Positions 1 through 10,664 of a stretch of DNA of 64,000 nucleotides are shown here, in pieces. Position numbers and translations under genes: made by a program. The first letter of the stretch is position 1, and the number at the start of each line of letters is the position of its first letter. Source of the DNA: Hyparrhenia diplandra (lineage: Eukaryota; Streptophyta; Magnoliopsida; Poales; Poaceae). The DNA lies in the NCBI GenBank assembly GCA_015847255.1, contig JADLZK010001932.1, positions 806,001-870,000 of the forward strand, written 5' to 3'. The notes beneath the pieces were generated by a model that was not told the DNA's origin, ran no database searches, and saw nothing but the letters and a program-made list of their open reading frames with translations.

Positions 1-1450
1 CACAACACCCATGATAAACGACATCAGCCCGCTACACTTGTTGGATGTCCCTCGGACTTCCACCATGGCGGAGAACGTCAACAAGAGAACTGTGGATCCC
101 ATCATGGCTTCAACACCGACAAGTGCTTTATTGACAACCCCACTGTCAGCAGTCGACTCCCTGATGACACCAGCGCAAGCTCTAGCGCAAAAGGCGCCCC
201 CATCAGCGCCACGACAGCAGAACATCGGCCCTGACAACGACACGAGGTGTGCTGCTATCCACCTGACAATGGCGGTCCTTGTATGGTTCATCTACGTGCC
301 AAGCCAGGCGACACTGGAGGACTGGCACACCTCCACATGATGTCTCCCTTACGGCTTCAAGCTACCCATCTATGGCGACCACATCAGAACCTAGCGCCAA
401 CGGACCGAGAGAGACCCGCATGCGACTACATCGACACCTTCAAGTTCGCCAACAGGCTCCATGCTATGCAACGGGGACGCACTACAGCGGGAGGCGCCCC
501 GCACGATCGACATAGCGATTGAACTCGCTCGTCTCCTCGATGCCCCTTGCCACGTTCGTCACATGGCTCGACGATAGCTGACTGATACAACAACATGGGC
601 GACTTGGCTATGATAGCTGGCTACCTCAACCCTCGATGACATCGGCGCCCGGTCACGACAACCCTCTCAACTTCACCAACGGACCTCGCTACAAGATTTG
701 GGCTGCGGTGCGATGACAGACGCTGCGCACCTCGACCATATCAATCCACCTCGCCCCACAGTTCGACGTCCCCGATGTCTTCAATGAGCTTCAACTTGTG
801 AGCTCCACCGACGATGACTTGAGGTACACACCACCAACATCGAGCCTCTACCTCGTCGACTTTGTCACTACCCTAGAGGCCTTCTTCACGGTTCTCCTCG
901 CTACGTCGAACGACCAAAAGCTCCAGAACATCACCAGCAACATTGAGCTCCAAGCGGGAGCACCAACTGGAATGCTGCTCAAGGAAATTGACGTCCACCT
1001 ACCGACGTCCTCACCTTTGACGCAAGGCTTCCCGGCGACCATCGTACTAAGTATATAGCTTCTTACCATTGACAATCTTCTTCTTCGACAACCACCGCTT
1101 CTACGCCACAACAGTATCAACAATGCTACGAGATGTTCTACAACCAGTGCAAGCCTTATGGGCAAGCATCTTGTTCATGGAGGAGCATCCCCACTACTTT
1201 TTGGAGGACATTATGACCCTGCTCTTCAACGACAAGCTACCTCCATTAGTGGCAATCAATTTCTTCGACGATAGGGTGACAGTGCCGCCAGAACCGCCTT
1301 CCCCGGCGACCATGGCCAACATTTCGTGAGCATCAACACCATTGGCAGAGATAATGAGGCGACACTACACCAACCATCGCTGTGGCCTTAGCATCGCCTT
1401 GGTGGGTTAGCCGACGTGTGGGCGCGTCACCTCGTCGAATGGTGGGGAGA
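1..1450 (+). mobile_element. 3' internal region of an LTR retrotransposon (truncated by window start)
   Basis: This stretch ends in a purine-rich tract (1441-1450, ggtggggaga) directly before an LTR beginning TGTCAC at 1451, which is the normal order of internal region, polypurine tract and 3' LTR. It has only short open frames (the longest about 109 codons) and I recognise no gag, protease, reverse transcriptase or integrase motif, so it is either a non-autonomous element or a decayed one. The 5' part lies outside the window. The LTR retrotransposon assignment rests on the polypurine tract and LTR, not on protein similarity. Confidence 0.55.
1441..1450 (+). other. Polypurine tract
   Basis: Ten purines (ggtggggaga) sit immediately 5' of the LTR start. 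In LTR retrotransposons this is the primer for plus-strand DNA synthesis and it marks the adjoining LTR as the 3' LTR. Confidence 0.55.
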
Positions 1451-1963
1451 TGTCACGTTCCAGGATTTGGGCCTTGAGACCCGGCCCAAGGAGCCCCATG
1501 CGAGGGCACCAGGTGGGTAGGCCCAGGCGTGCGTGCACAGTCGGCGCTGCCGCCGTCCTTCGTTATCCAAATCTCGTCAAAATAAATATTAGGGAATAAA
1601 TATTTAGGAAAGAAATAGGTTGCTTTGTCAAGAGGTATTCCGATCTATAAGGAAACCTCCTAGATATTTCTTAGCGTGCAAGTCTCCCTCGGACTATAAA
1701 TACAACGGGTATGTAATCAGTTGAATCTAATTAGAAAAATTCAAGGGGTAACACTCGATAGCTCTCCCTCGGACTATAAATACAACGGGTATGTAATCAG
1801 TTGAATCTAATTAGAAAAATTCAAGGGGTAACACTCGATAGCTCTCCAGCTTCCTTGCTCTCGCTCCCACGCATCCTAGCTAACGCACGCCGCTGCTGCC
1901 GCCCCACGTGCGCGTGCCGCCGTCGCCACCTCTTCCTCGCCGCCGATCGTGTCACTGCTGACA
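1451..1963 (+). mobile_element. 3' LTR of the retrotransposon
   Basis: The 513-bp segment starts TGTCA and ends TGACA, a 5-bp terminal inverted repeat of the TG...CA type. It contains a TATA motif (ctataaata near 1693) that is duplicated 80 bp downstream. A related LTR lies in the opposite orientation at about 16019-16587: the TATA region, an AT-rich block ahead of it and the GC-rich end all align. The matching 5' LTR would lie before the window, so no target duplication can be checked. Confidence 0.6.
1683..1842 (+). repeat. Exact 80-bp tandem duplication of the LTR promoter region
   Basis: Bases 1683-1762 and 1763-1842 are the same 80-bp unit, each copy carrying the TATA-like ctataaatac motif. 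The related LTR at 16019-16587 has only one copy, so the duplication is specific to this LTR. I see no mismatch between the two copies, which suggests a recent event. Confidence 0.9.
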
Positions 1964-2867
1964 GTAGTCAATGGGTTTAATTATTCCTCCCATTTTAAGC
2001 TGGTCATGTTCTTTCCACTTCCGTTTCCCTTCGAACTTTTTTTTGAAAAAAAAAAAATGAATCGGCAAATAAAAAAAAAAACTACAATAGACATCAAGTT
2101 TTCCTCCTCTATCTTGTGTTCTAACGTTGTTACAATATAATCCCACTATTACACGATTTATTTTTGGTGGTGGGCGTTTGCATTTATGGAGACATGGCAA
2201 AGGGGCTTGCCACCGTTGTGAGGTCACCAATAATCCCATTAACCATGGTAGGTGCTTTTTGCCCGACACGATTAGTGAATTAGAAAAAAGAATAAGAAAA
2301 CCCGTATGGGCCTGGATCTAGGCCACATGGGCCTACATCCGGGCCTTGCACCGCCATCGTTGATTCGCTCACCACTATGCCGCCGCCACCGCCGATCCAC
2401 GTCGGCGGTCGACCCACCGCCCCAGATTTGCCACTAGAAGGAGCAAAGTAGTCGGATCGCGCCGCCGCCGAGGGGCGGATCCATCGTCGATAAGGGGGGG
2501 GGGGGGGGGTGGGGGCAGATCCACCGTCATCGGGGAGGAGGGGAGGGATTCGTCGTTGCCGGTGTGGAGAGCGCCGAATCCGCCACCACCAAGGTGGAGA
2601 GTGCCAGATCCACCGCCACCGAGAGGATGGCGCCAAATCTGCGTGAGCCGCTGTGGATGGGCTCGGTCAAACCGCCCGTCCGGCTAGTGGGTGCCAGATC
2701 CACCGCCGCCGAGTGGAAGGGACCAATCCGCCGCCGATGTGTCGAGGAGCTAGATCTGCCGCAATCGGTGTTGAGTTTTGAGAAAAATTAAGAAAAAGTC
2801 GCTCAGTTTAATTATTCTTCCCATTTTAAGCTGTCATTTTCTTTCCACTTCGGTTTCTCTTCTACAT

Positions 2868-2870
<3 letters not shown>
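1964..2870. other. Intergenic region, GC-rich, no supported gene
   Basis: At 1974-2035 there is a segment that recurs at about 2805-2870 and 7855-7915 (gtttaattattc followed by a ctgtcat...cttccac stretch). These look like boundaries of the tandem duplication around the DUF295 gene. Between them (about 2280-2790) is GC-rich DNA with repeated gatccaccg-type motifs and several short open frames that resemble no protein I know. I call no gene here. Confidence 0.5.
2494..2509 (+). repeat. Poly-G run (16 G), followed by T and five more G
   Basis: An uninterrupted run of 16 guanines with a second run of five right after. Such a tract can form a G-quadruplex and is also a place where assembly length may be wrong. 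Confidence 0.9.

Positions 2871-2900
<30 letters not shown>
2871..2900 (+). repeat. (TC)15 microsatellite
   Basis: Simple dinucleotide repeat upstream of the DUF295 gene. Confidence 0.95.
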
Positions 2901-2902
<2 letters not shown>

Positions 2903-2906
<4 letters not shown>

Positions 2907-4286
2907 ATGAACCCGGCAGGAGAGCTGCCGATTATATAAAAAGAAGATGAATTCAGATTGGCTAATACAAAAAGACCATAACTGAGTGACCATCTTCCAC
3001 TTTCTTTAGGTGGCACGATTTGTTTCCTTATTCTCTTGCCTAGGATAATTAGGGGGGAATGCAAATTTGTGTTGTCTATCTTGTGTTTCATCAAAGTAAA
3101 GTTGTTTAATTAGGTGGTCGATAAATTGAGCTGCATGCTGCACCAACCAGTTTAAATTAAACGAGGTTGAGTAATGAGGAGTCTGTAACACTCTTGCTGC
3201 TAGGTTCCAAATTGTGTCTGCACCTCAGGATTGAAGTACAATTAAATTGGTTGTGTTCTTTCTTTGACTATCATGCATGAACCGTATGTATTGTGGTATA
3301 CTCTATTTCCCTCATGTTATTATTGTTATTCAGTTTGTGAATTATAAACTGGATTCCATATTACTTTAATACACGCATAGATTTAGGAAAACACATTCTT
3401 GCATCTTGTGTGAAAAGTGTGAGGGAAGCACTACTAATAAACTCATAACACTGTGCTTTTGATATGCTTGCAAAAAAGAACTTCAAACCACTTATTATCA
3501 GGCCCAGAAACTAGTGATTATAATTTTTTTGTGCTCACAATATAGTGCTTACATTGTAGTACCCACACCTTTTGACAACGAAGTGACATACAATAATGCA
3601 ACAAAGGAGGTGTATATATTTCAACATTTCATGGAACTATGTATGTACTCCATGTCCACAGAACAAATTTACAGCACTAGTTGTCCTTAACCATCATATT
3701 GTATACTACTGCACTAGCGTAGACTACACCTACAATTTTGCTGGCTGGTCAAGTTTTTTGTTTTTTGAGTCCGCTGGTCAAGGTATTTTTGGCTCCACCC
3801 AATTTGCAAGAAAGCAGGTTTATTTATTTTTCTGTAGAAAAAAAAATAATTCCCGCCCCTCCACCGCCCTGGAAGAAGCACGTGCCAAGCCGCGTATATA
3901 TCTGCTTCCCTTGATATAATAAGCAGGTCTTAATTAACTACCTCCTGCCATATTCAATGTTGCTCACATGCAAGTCACATATTCATGAACAATAAAAACA
4001 TTCCAAAATTACCAACACTAACCTAGGAATGGTAGTATGGTTCTACTAATATATTTTTGGAGAGAATTGAATACATGCTCTATATAGAGTTTACAACTGT
4101 AGAGCACCAGGTTTTTTCCAAAAAAACCAGAGAAGACACTGCTAAGTAAGAGTACTGTTTTACCTCTATATATACCACCCAACCCTCTATGAAGTAATCC
4201 AACCCAAGCAGAAGCTAAAGCCGGGAGAGACTTAGATATACAGATCTACACAGTTGTAGTAGTAACCAACCCAACAACACCAAACC
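2903..4286 (+). promoter_or_regulatory. 5' flank of the DUF295 gene (copy A of a duplicated flank)
   Basis: From about 2975 to 4150 this flank is alignable, with small indels, to 9105-10640. Shared landmarks include the ggcacgat block, ttctcttgcctag, a purine-rich run after atgcttgcaaaaaa, the gtatatatctgc block near 3895 and 10090, and the ttttggagagaattga block. Homology stops just before the TATA box, near 4150. The flank therefore supplies the distal promoter of the gene, while the second copy has no gene behind it. Confidence 0.75.
4166..4173 (+). promoter_or_regulatory. TATA box of the DUF295 gene
   Basis: TATATATA lies about 115 bp before the start codon in a run of promoter-like sequence (ctctatatatacc). 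The 5' leader would then be roughly 85 nt. This element is absent from the duplicated 5' flank at 9-10.6 kb. Confidence 0.6.
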
Positions 4287-5639
4287 ATGCCTTGCACACT
4301 CTCCACACAGAAGAGGGCTCATCTTGGCGATCAGACAGCACTGGCGGCTGCGACTTCCTACTGGTCAACCTCGCTTCCAGAAGAGTTCACCATCAAGCTG
4401 GCCAAGCGCATCGTTTACGACAATGACATCGACTCCTACATGGCTTTCCGTGCCGTCTGCCACAACTGGCGCACCGAGACCACCGACCAGCCTGGGAAGG
4501 TGGAGGACCACACCGACCCCATCTGCTTCCAGCCCACCAAGTGGGCGTTGCTGGAAAAGCAGGATGACCGTGTCACGTTCTTGGACGTCGACACCGGCCG
4601 GTTCCTGCGCATGAGCATCCCGATCCTCCGCGACTACCTCTTCGTCGGCGCCACGAGCTGCGGCCTCATCCTCCTCGGTGAGAAAGAAGAGCCACACCAA
4701 ACCTGTCTGCTCAACCCCTTCACGGGCGCCATCGCCCACTTCAAGGTCAGAGCACCGGCAGAAGGGGTGATGGTGGTTGCGGTGACCACGAAGCCACTCA
4801 TGGTGTTCGTCTCCCTAGAGGATGGCGACATCATATGTGCAGACCAGAATAGCGAGCTCTTCAGGCGCTTTAACCGCATGGACGGTGACAAGCTTACGCC
4901 GATAGCTGCCTTCGACGAGGAAGTGTATGCCAGCGATCCGCACGGCGCGATCTTCACATCGTTTGTTGATGATGTCCCTGATGGGGACAAATGCCGCTCT
5001 GCGGTGACAATCTGGATGGGCAGCACTATTGGTAGCCCTAACAACAATGCTAGTCCCCAAGCAAGTCCTGAAGTATTGGCTGGGAATGGCGGCAGATATT
5101 ATCTGGTGCAGTCTGGTGGAGATCTGCTGCTCGTCACCAGGCCATTGGATGGTGTTCCGCAGGATCAGCCTTTGGTTCGTAGGGTGGACCCCGAGAAGAA
5201 GGTTCTTGAGCAAGTCAGAAGCATTGGCAGTCGTGCCATCTTCGTCAGCCATGTCAGGTGCATCTCCATCGATGCCGACAAGTTCCAGGACATCATGTGT
5301 GGCTGCATCTACTTTGTGGAACCGATCCAAGCAGCTCAAGATGATTATGCGCCTGCAATAATCACCACTTATCAAGTTGCTGACGGGCCTCAGGCTGGGC
5401 CTATCATGTTTGAGGAAGGTATCCTTGAAGGCTGCTTCCGTCCGTTCACAATCACCCAAGTCCTTGCAGATTACTGCAGGTCCGTCCAGTATCATGAACA
5501 GCACCAAATGATCTGGAGTGACTGGGATTGGGACTTCTCCGGCTCCGAATCTGATGACGACGATGACTACGAACCAGCATTTTGGGAACTTGAAGAAGTA
5601 GCTGAATTCTTGGGAATTAATTATGAAGCTGAAGAGTGA
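4287..5639 (+). CDS. DUF295 / F-box-like domain protein (KIB-type beta-propeller family)
   Basis: A single open frame predicts 450 residues with no intron. Residues about 30-62 read like a weak F-box (SLPEEF, then FRAVCHNWR), followed by a region typical of grass DUF295 proteins: WALLEKQDDRVTFLDVDTGR, SCGLILLGE, LLNPFTGA and the beta-propeller-like repeats to about residue 400. The C-terminus is strongly acidic, with a run of Asp near residue 427. Family members are often F-box-type adaptors or organelle-targeted proteins of unknown role, so substrate and location cannot be stated. The ATG follows accaaacc, a good plant start context, and sits about 115 bp after a TATA box. The 5' and 3' flanks of this gene are duplicated downstream without the gene itself. 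Antisense open frames here are shadows of this coding region. Confidence 0.88.
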   Translation: MPCTLSTQKRAHLGDQTALAAATSYWSTSLPEEFTIKLAKRIVYDNDIDSYMAFRAVCHNWRTETTDQPGKVEDHTDPICFQPTKWALLEKQDDRVTFLDVDTGRFLRMSIPILRDYLFVGATSCGLILLGEKEEPHQTCLLNPFTGAIAHFKVRAPAEGVMVVAVTTKPLMVFVSLEDGDIICADQNSELFRRFNRMDGDKLTPIAAFDEEVYASDPHGAIFTSFVDDVPDGDKCRSAVTIWMGSTIGSPNNNASPQASPEVLAGNGGRYYLVQSGGDLLLVTRPLDGVPQDQPLVRRVDPEKKVLEQVRSIGSRAIFVSHVRCISIDADKFQDIMCGCIYFVEPIQAAQDDYAPAIITTYQVADGPQAGPIMFEEGILEGCFRPFTITQVLADYCRSVQYHEQHQMIWSDWDWDFSGSESDDDDDYEPAFWELEEVAEFLGINYEAEE

Positions 5640-7856
5640 ATAAATGTTGTATGCGTTGTCTGGACTTGAGGAGGGCACACCATAGTATGCTATATACTAT
5701 AGTAGTACTATTTATAAGTTTCGTGTTGTTATTAGTATTACTCAGTTTCGTTTCTTTAGTTGGCTTTCTATCTGTTCAGCCAGCCAGACATGTGCTACTT
5801 GTGTAATCTTCTTTGCGATGTAGTAGACTGGGCGCAATTAATATATATGTCCGGTATCCTTTTCGGTTACTTATTTTTTCCAAATTTATCATTGGAATGT
5901 CATGATGAAATCATATGATTTCAAATTGATAGTTTTTAATGGAAATATGTGTTCAGCTTTCACTTGGTACATGTTCTAGGTGTAGAAATATTCACTTGGT
6001 GCTTAATATCTAGAGAATCAGAGGCATGGCATGTGAAAGCAATAGTTTACACAGGTCAAGGACAAGATTTGCCATTTCTAGGCGTTATTGCTGGAGTTAG
6101 CGGTGAACGGTTTTCGCCTTTATGAAGATGTTTGACCACAGAGGGCACCATTAGAGGTAGCTAGAAATTAATCCAAACCTAGTAGTTCGGCGGTAGCTAG
6201 GCAGGGTTAATGGGCATATAGGTGGTAGAGGGCAGAATCAATGGCATCAGACTTGCTTAATGTATTGGTTAAGGAGGGAGGCGGAACGCCTTAACGACAT
6301 GAAAGTGTTGTATTGTTGAGCACATTTATAGTGCCTTCAATAATTATCAACATTTAAATTCCAGTTTTTCTTTTCCACCTAGCCCAGCTACCGACAAATC
6401 CCCAAGCTGGCAACAGACCCAACTCAGCTTAGGACAAGGCTTCGACTTCCGCGTCTAGTTCCGCCACCCAATAAGCGCGAGGGTGCGCTTATCTATATGA
6501 GATTGCACAATAGCTTGGCTTGGTAAAACGGCTCCGGATATAGGCAGACTTTGCCGCCAAATTCTTCTAGGCCTCCTAATAAAGATAGTAAAGTGCAGAT
6601 TTGTCAAGTCCTCTTTATGTAACACTCTAAAATCTGCTTCTTTTTAGATAGACATACAATGATTTATTTATGTATTGTTTGTGCTCCAAACAACATAGGG
6701 AATACTATTTTTAATTACATCGTATAGATACTTTTTTTTCCCATACATGCTGGTGCATTCGATTTATTGTTATGTGTGGCTTTGTGAAAATTCAAAATGG
6801 GTTGGTAATGTTTTTGAGAAGGCTTTGAAATAAAAAGAAACAATTCTCCCTCTCCCATTTTAGCCCAAGGCCCGCCCCTCTCACAATGGCCCATCACGAC
6901 AAAAGCCTACCCCTCCTCCTTCTATATTCAATCGTAGCTTGGGCAAGGCCCATCTAACGGTTAGGGGCAAAGCCCAACTCAGCACCAGCACCCACATGAC
7001 CCTAGTTATGTCGGCCAGTTTGTCCCACCCATTCGCCACCATGCCATCATCTTCTGTCTTCCCCCTTTGCCCCTTTCCTTTTCTAGATGTGGCGCCGCAC
7101 CCTTCTATTTTACGTCGATCCCTTCCATCGTTGGCACACCCTCGGACTACAAGAGCTGACACCGCCGCTCCGCGCAACCTTGATCTAGCCCTAATCCAGT
7201 GCCCACCTTGCCCTGAAGCTTTTCCACCATCGTCGCCAAAACCATAGCGTCTTTGCCGCTGTTGTGATCTGCTCTGCCATTGTCTTTGTGTCGACGTGTA
7301 TGCCTTGCCAAGCTGTGCGTAAGGGTAAGGAGAGCATGAATGTATCTCTCTCTCTCTCTCTCTCTCTCTATGTTTTGTGTGCACCTATGCTTGGCCAACT
7401 AAGACCCCTTGCACCTATGCATCGCCACAACTACCACCAACAATGTAGAGGAGTTTGCGACATTGTACTCTGCACCCAATGCCCTCTGTTTTGCGAACCA
7501 AAGCTAGAATCACTTCTTGGGGGAACCCCGACAAGCACCTTGATGGTGGCAATTACGGCCCACCGCCAGGGGACTACTCGATGACACAAAAGCCTCCCTT
7601 CACTCGCAACAGGCATCCATCGATCGAAGGCACGTATTAGAAAGGAAGGCCTCTTGCCAATTTAGTGCACCATGCTCCCTGCATTTATTTTTGTCGAAGA
7701 TCCCCTCTGTTGTTTGGAAGTTAACCTGCCGTCCCTGGTCTCATTCCAAAGTCTGATTTTATTTCTTTTATTTCAAAATCGACGTCGTGTATTTACAAAA
7801 TTGCTACAAACGCCTTGAAGCTGAGTTTTTGGGAGAAAGTAAGAAGTAGCTGATGA
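5640..7856 (+). other. 3' flank of the DUF295 gene (copy A of a triplicated flank)
   Basis: An aataaa motif lies just after the stop (5639-5644) and an AT-rich probable 3' UTR runs to about 5860. From about 6010 (gtcaaggacaa, then gctggagttagcggtgaacg) this flank aligns with 12240-13020 and 14600-15520. Matching landmarks include ttgaccacagagggcacc, a gacccaactcagcttagg block, cttgggcaaggcccat, and gtggaggagtttg further on. Short GC-rich open frames at 6900-7640 are interrupted in the other copies, so I do not call a gene. Confidence 0.65.
7344..7370 (+). repeat. (TC)n microsatellite
   Basis: About 13 TC units within the 3' flank of the DUF295 gene. The repeat is missing from the paralogous flanks at 13.0 and 15.1 kb. 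Confidence 0.9.
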
Positions 7857-7925
7857 GTTTAATTATTCTCTTCTTCCGAGGCTGTCATGTTCCTTCCATT
7901 TCCGTTTCTCTTCCACTATTTTTTA

Positions 7926-9050
7926 AAAGCAAAAGTGCCCGTGCGTTGCCACGGGGAAAAAAATATTGTATATATCACAACATGCTTCCAAAGTACATCG
8001 CGATGATGTCTACATTCTCGTGGAGCTCCTCTCGATCGTCACCGAAAGTGCACGCTTCTCATACTCAAGCTGCTTGAGAGAGCCCTCTCTAACCTATTTC
8101 ATTTAACTTATAATTATTTTTTGTTATAGTTTATCATCTCACAATATTATATTAGATTTTGTATTTTGTATTAACTACATATATGTTCATGCATTGCACG
8201 GGGTGTCAAACTTTATGTGGCTTGGCTAATTTTAAAAGCTAATATTTATTACAATAAGTCAAACTCATAGTTGACCTTTGGTCATCTTTTACGTGCATAG
8301 CAAGATGCTTTCAGTTAAGCTTTGTATGTAAGAACCTTTTCATATCTTAAAATTAATGGAAATAACCGCCAATGTGGAGATCTCCCCACAACTTTTGTTG
8401 TTAGAAAAACACATGTGGCTTGGCTTAGATTCTATTTAGGCAAAACAGGAGACTTGTGGTTTAGATGAGCGTAGTAAGTAATATATAAATCTAGTTAAGA
8501 AATATAGTTTTTATGATTTCATCACCTTTATATATTGTAGAAGTTTATATAATCAGAATCAAATTGGTTTTCTATTTTTAACATATCCGTGTGCTTTATC
8601 TCTCCACCTATGAAAATATGAAAGAGAATTGAGACCAACTGCTGGCAGCACAAAGACCAACTCCAACACATAAGAACAATTGGATAATAATAAATCTAAC
8701 GCAAAGTAAAATTGTAATATACGTAGACTTTATTTAAGAATAATCATTGGCCAATTAAACTGCATGCCAAATCCAGTTGCTTGCCCATCCGTGCCCATCT
8801 GCGTAGCGTACAGATGCGGCCACCGAAGCGGCATGCACACGGATTCCTTCGATCCTTCCCTCGCGGCCTCGTTACCGTCCGGCCGCATGTCTCTACGCTA
8901 TGCATGACTCTTCGTTTGCCATATCCTGGGCGAACTCTCTATGATAGGCTGTGGAAGGCAGAAAAGGGTGGCAGAAAAAAAGGTGGAAAAAGAGGTAGGA
9001 CTGAAATTTTCTCTCTTTATTAATAGGTATAGATTATTAGTAGGTATAGA
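7926..9050 (-). mobile_element. Non-autonomous Helitron (minus strand)
   Basis: On the minus strand the element begins TCTATACCTA directly after an A (5' end at 9050). It ends with a hairpin (CCCGTG stem, GCAACG loop, CACGGG; 7938-7955) about ten bases before the 3' end. These are Helitron hallmarks. The expected terminal CTAG reads CTTT, followed by T. The paralogous 5' flank at 2870-2940 lacks this segment, which supports an insertion of about 1.1 kb. A second TCTATACC start sits 17 bp inside the first (9026-9033). No Rep/helicase coding is present. Confidence 0.7.
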
Positions 9051-9604
9051 TGAACCATATACAAAAGAGTGCTGATTAGATGCATCCAGAGTGGGTATTA
9101 GTACAACAAAACTGAGCGATGATCCTCACTTTCTTAATTGGCACGATGTGTCCTTACTTATATATTCTCTTGCCTAAGAAAATTAGGGGAATGCAATTGA
9201 TTTTCTCTATCTTGTGTTCTTACCTGTTTATAGTAATCTTTGTAATAAGTTGGTCCATCAATTGAGGCTGCATGCTGCAGCAGCCTGTTCAAATTTAACG
9301 AGCCTTTTTTTTTTTGGAGCATGTCTGTAGCACTTTAGCTGCTAGGTTCCGAGGTCATGTTTGCAACTAAAAATTTAAGTATAATAATAAATTTGGTTGT
9401 TTTCTTTTCTTGACTAGCATGAACCGGATGCATTGTGGTATACTCTGTTTCCCTTCATGTTGTTATTGAAATATTCCGTTTGCAAAACTGGATTCTATTA
9501 TTTTCCCACATGGAATTAGGAAAACAAATCCTTGCATGGACGAAAGTGTCAGGAAGCACTATAATAATAAACTCGTAGCATCATGCCACTGTTGATATGC
9601 TTGC

Positions 9605-9630
9605 AAAAAAAAAAAAAAAAAAAAAAAAAA
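9605..9630 (+). repeat. Poly-A run (26 A)
   Basis: Homopolymer tract within copy B of the flank. Copy A has only a short run of six A at the matching place (3473-3478). Confidence 0.95.
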
Positions 9631-10259
9631 TCAAATCACTTATCAGGTCCTGAAACTTGTTTGCTAATGGTCTTTTGTGCTGACAACACAGAACTTTATA
9701 TGAATTGTTTCTGCATTATTATTACTCTCGTTTAAGAGAATTACTTAAGTAGTGCTTAAAAATGTAGTACATACATCCTTTGACAACGAAAGTAACATGC
9801 AATAATGCAACAAATGGGGTGTATATATTTGAATATTTCATGTAACTAAATGCTCCATTATTGAGTTGAAAATGGTCGTGACACTCTTTAGTTTTGTCCA
9901 TGTTGACAGCATAAATTTACAGAACTAATTGTCCTTAACCACCTGCACTACTGCAGTAGTGTAGACCACGCTTAAAACTTTGCTGGCCGGTCAAGGTATT
10001 TTTACCTCCACCAAATTTACAACCAATCAGGTTTTTCTATAGATAATTCCCGCTCTCCACCCCCGTGGAAGCACGTGCCAAAAAACCGCGTATATATCTG
10101 CTCCCTTAATATAATAAGCAGGTCTTTACTCTTTATTAACTGCCTCGCCAAATTCAAACATGACTACGGTTGCTGAAGTGCCAAGTCATATTTATGACTA
10201 ATAAACTCATTCCAAAATCTCCCAACACTAACTGAGGCATGGTAATATTGTTCTACTAA

Positions 10260-10495
10260 GAGCAGGTACTATAATGGGCGAGTAGCAGGCGAAATATGAC
10301 ATGGATGAGAGAGAAATGAGGAGAGAGAGTGAGATGGGCGTCTACCAACTCGCCCGCAGGAAGCCGGCGATTTGCACTGGTGCAGCTGGGATTGGATGAG
10401 CTTGCTGCCCTGCATTAAATGGTAGTGGGATCCGCCACTATCATGCGCCATGTCACCAGCACGACTCGCCGGCAGCGTAACCATTAGCGTTGCTC
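10260..10495. mobile_element. Tourist/Harbinger-type MITE, 236 bp
   Basis: The element starts GAGCAGGTAC, ends GTTGCTC, and is flanked by TAA on both sides (10257-10259 and 10496-10498), the 3-bp target duplication expected of PIF/Harbinger-type MITEs. The paralogous flank at 4046-4060 is uninterrupted (ctactaatatattttt), which is a natural empty site. There is no coding capacity. Confidence 0.85.
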
Positions 10496-10664
10496 TAACA
10501 TATTTTTTGGAGAGAATTGATTGCTTGCCCTGTATAGAGGAACGTTCCAATGCACGCCATCATTCATATACATTCACAGCTGTAGAGCACCTAGTTTTCT
10601 TCCAAAGAAACCAGTTAAAACACCGCTAATTAAGAGCACTCCTAATGCATAAACCATCGTCGAG

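Larger units (their letters stand above)
9052..10640 (+). repeat. Duplicated 5' flank of the DUF295 gene, without the gene (copy B)
   Basis: About 1.5 kb that aligns to 2920-4150, interrupted by a MITE at 10260-10495. Homology breaks off at taagagcac (about 10632), the position corresponding to just upstream of the TATA box in copy A. No DUF295 coding sequence follows; a Helitron begins about 30 bp later. Confidence 0.75.

Noticed and set aside
4815..5678. 287-codon minus-strand open frame
   Set aside because: It is antisense to the DUF295 gene, has no recognisable domain, and arises from codon bias of the sense gene.
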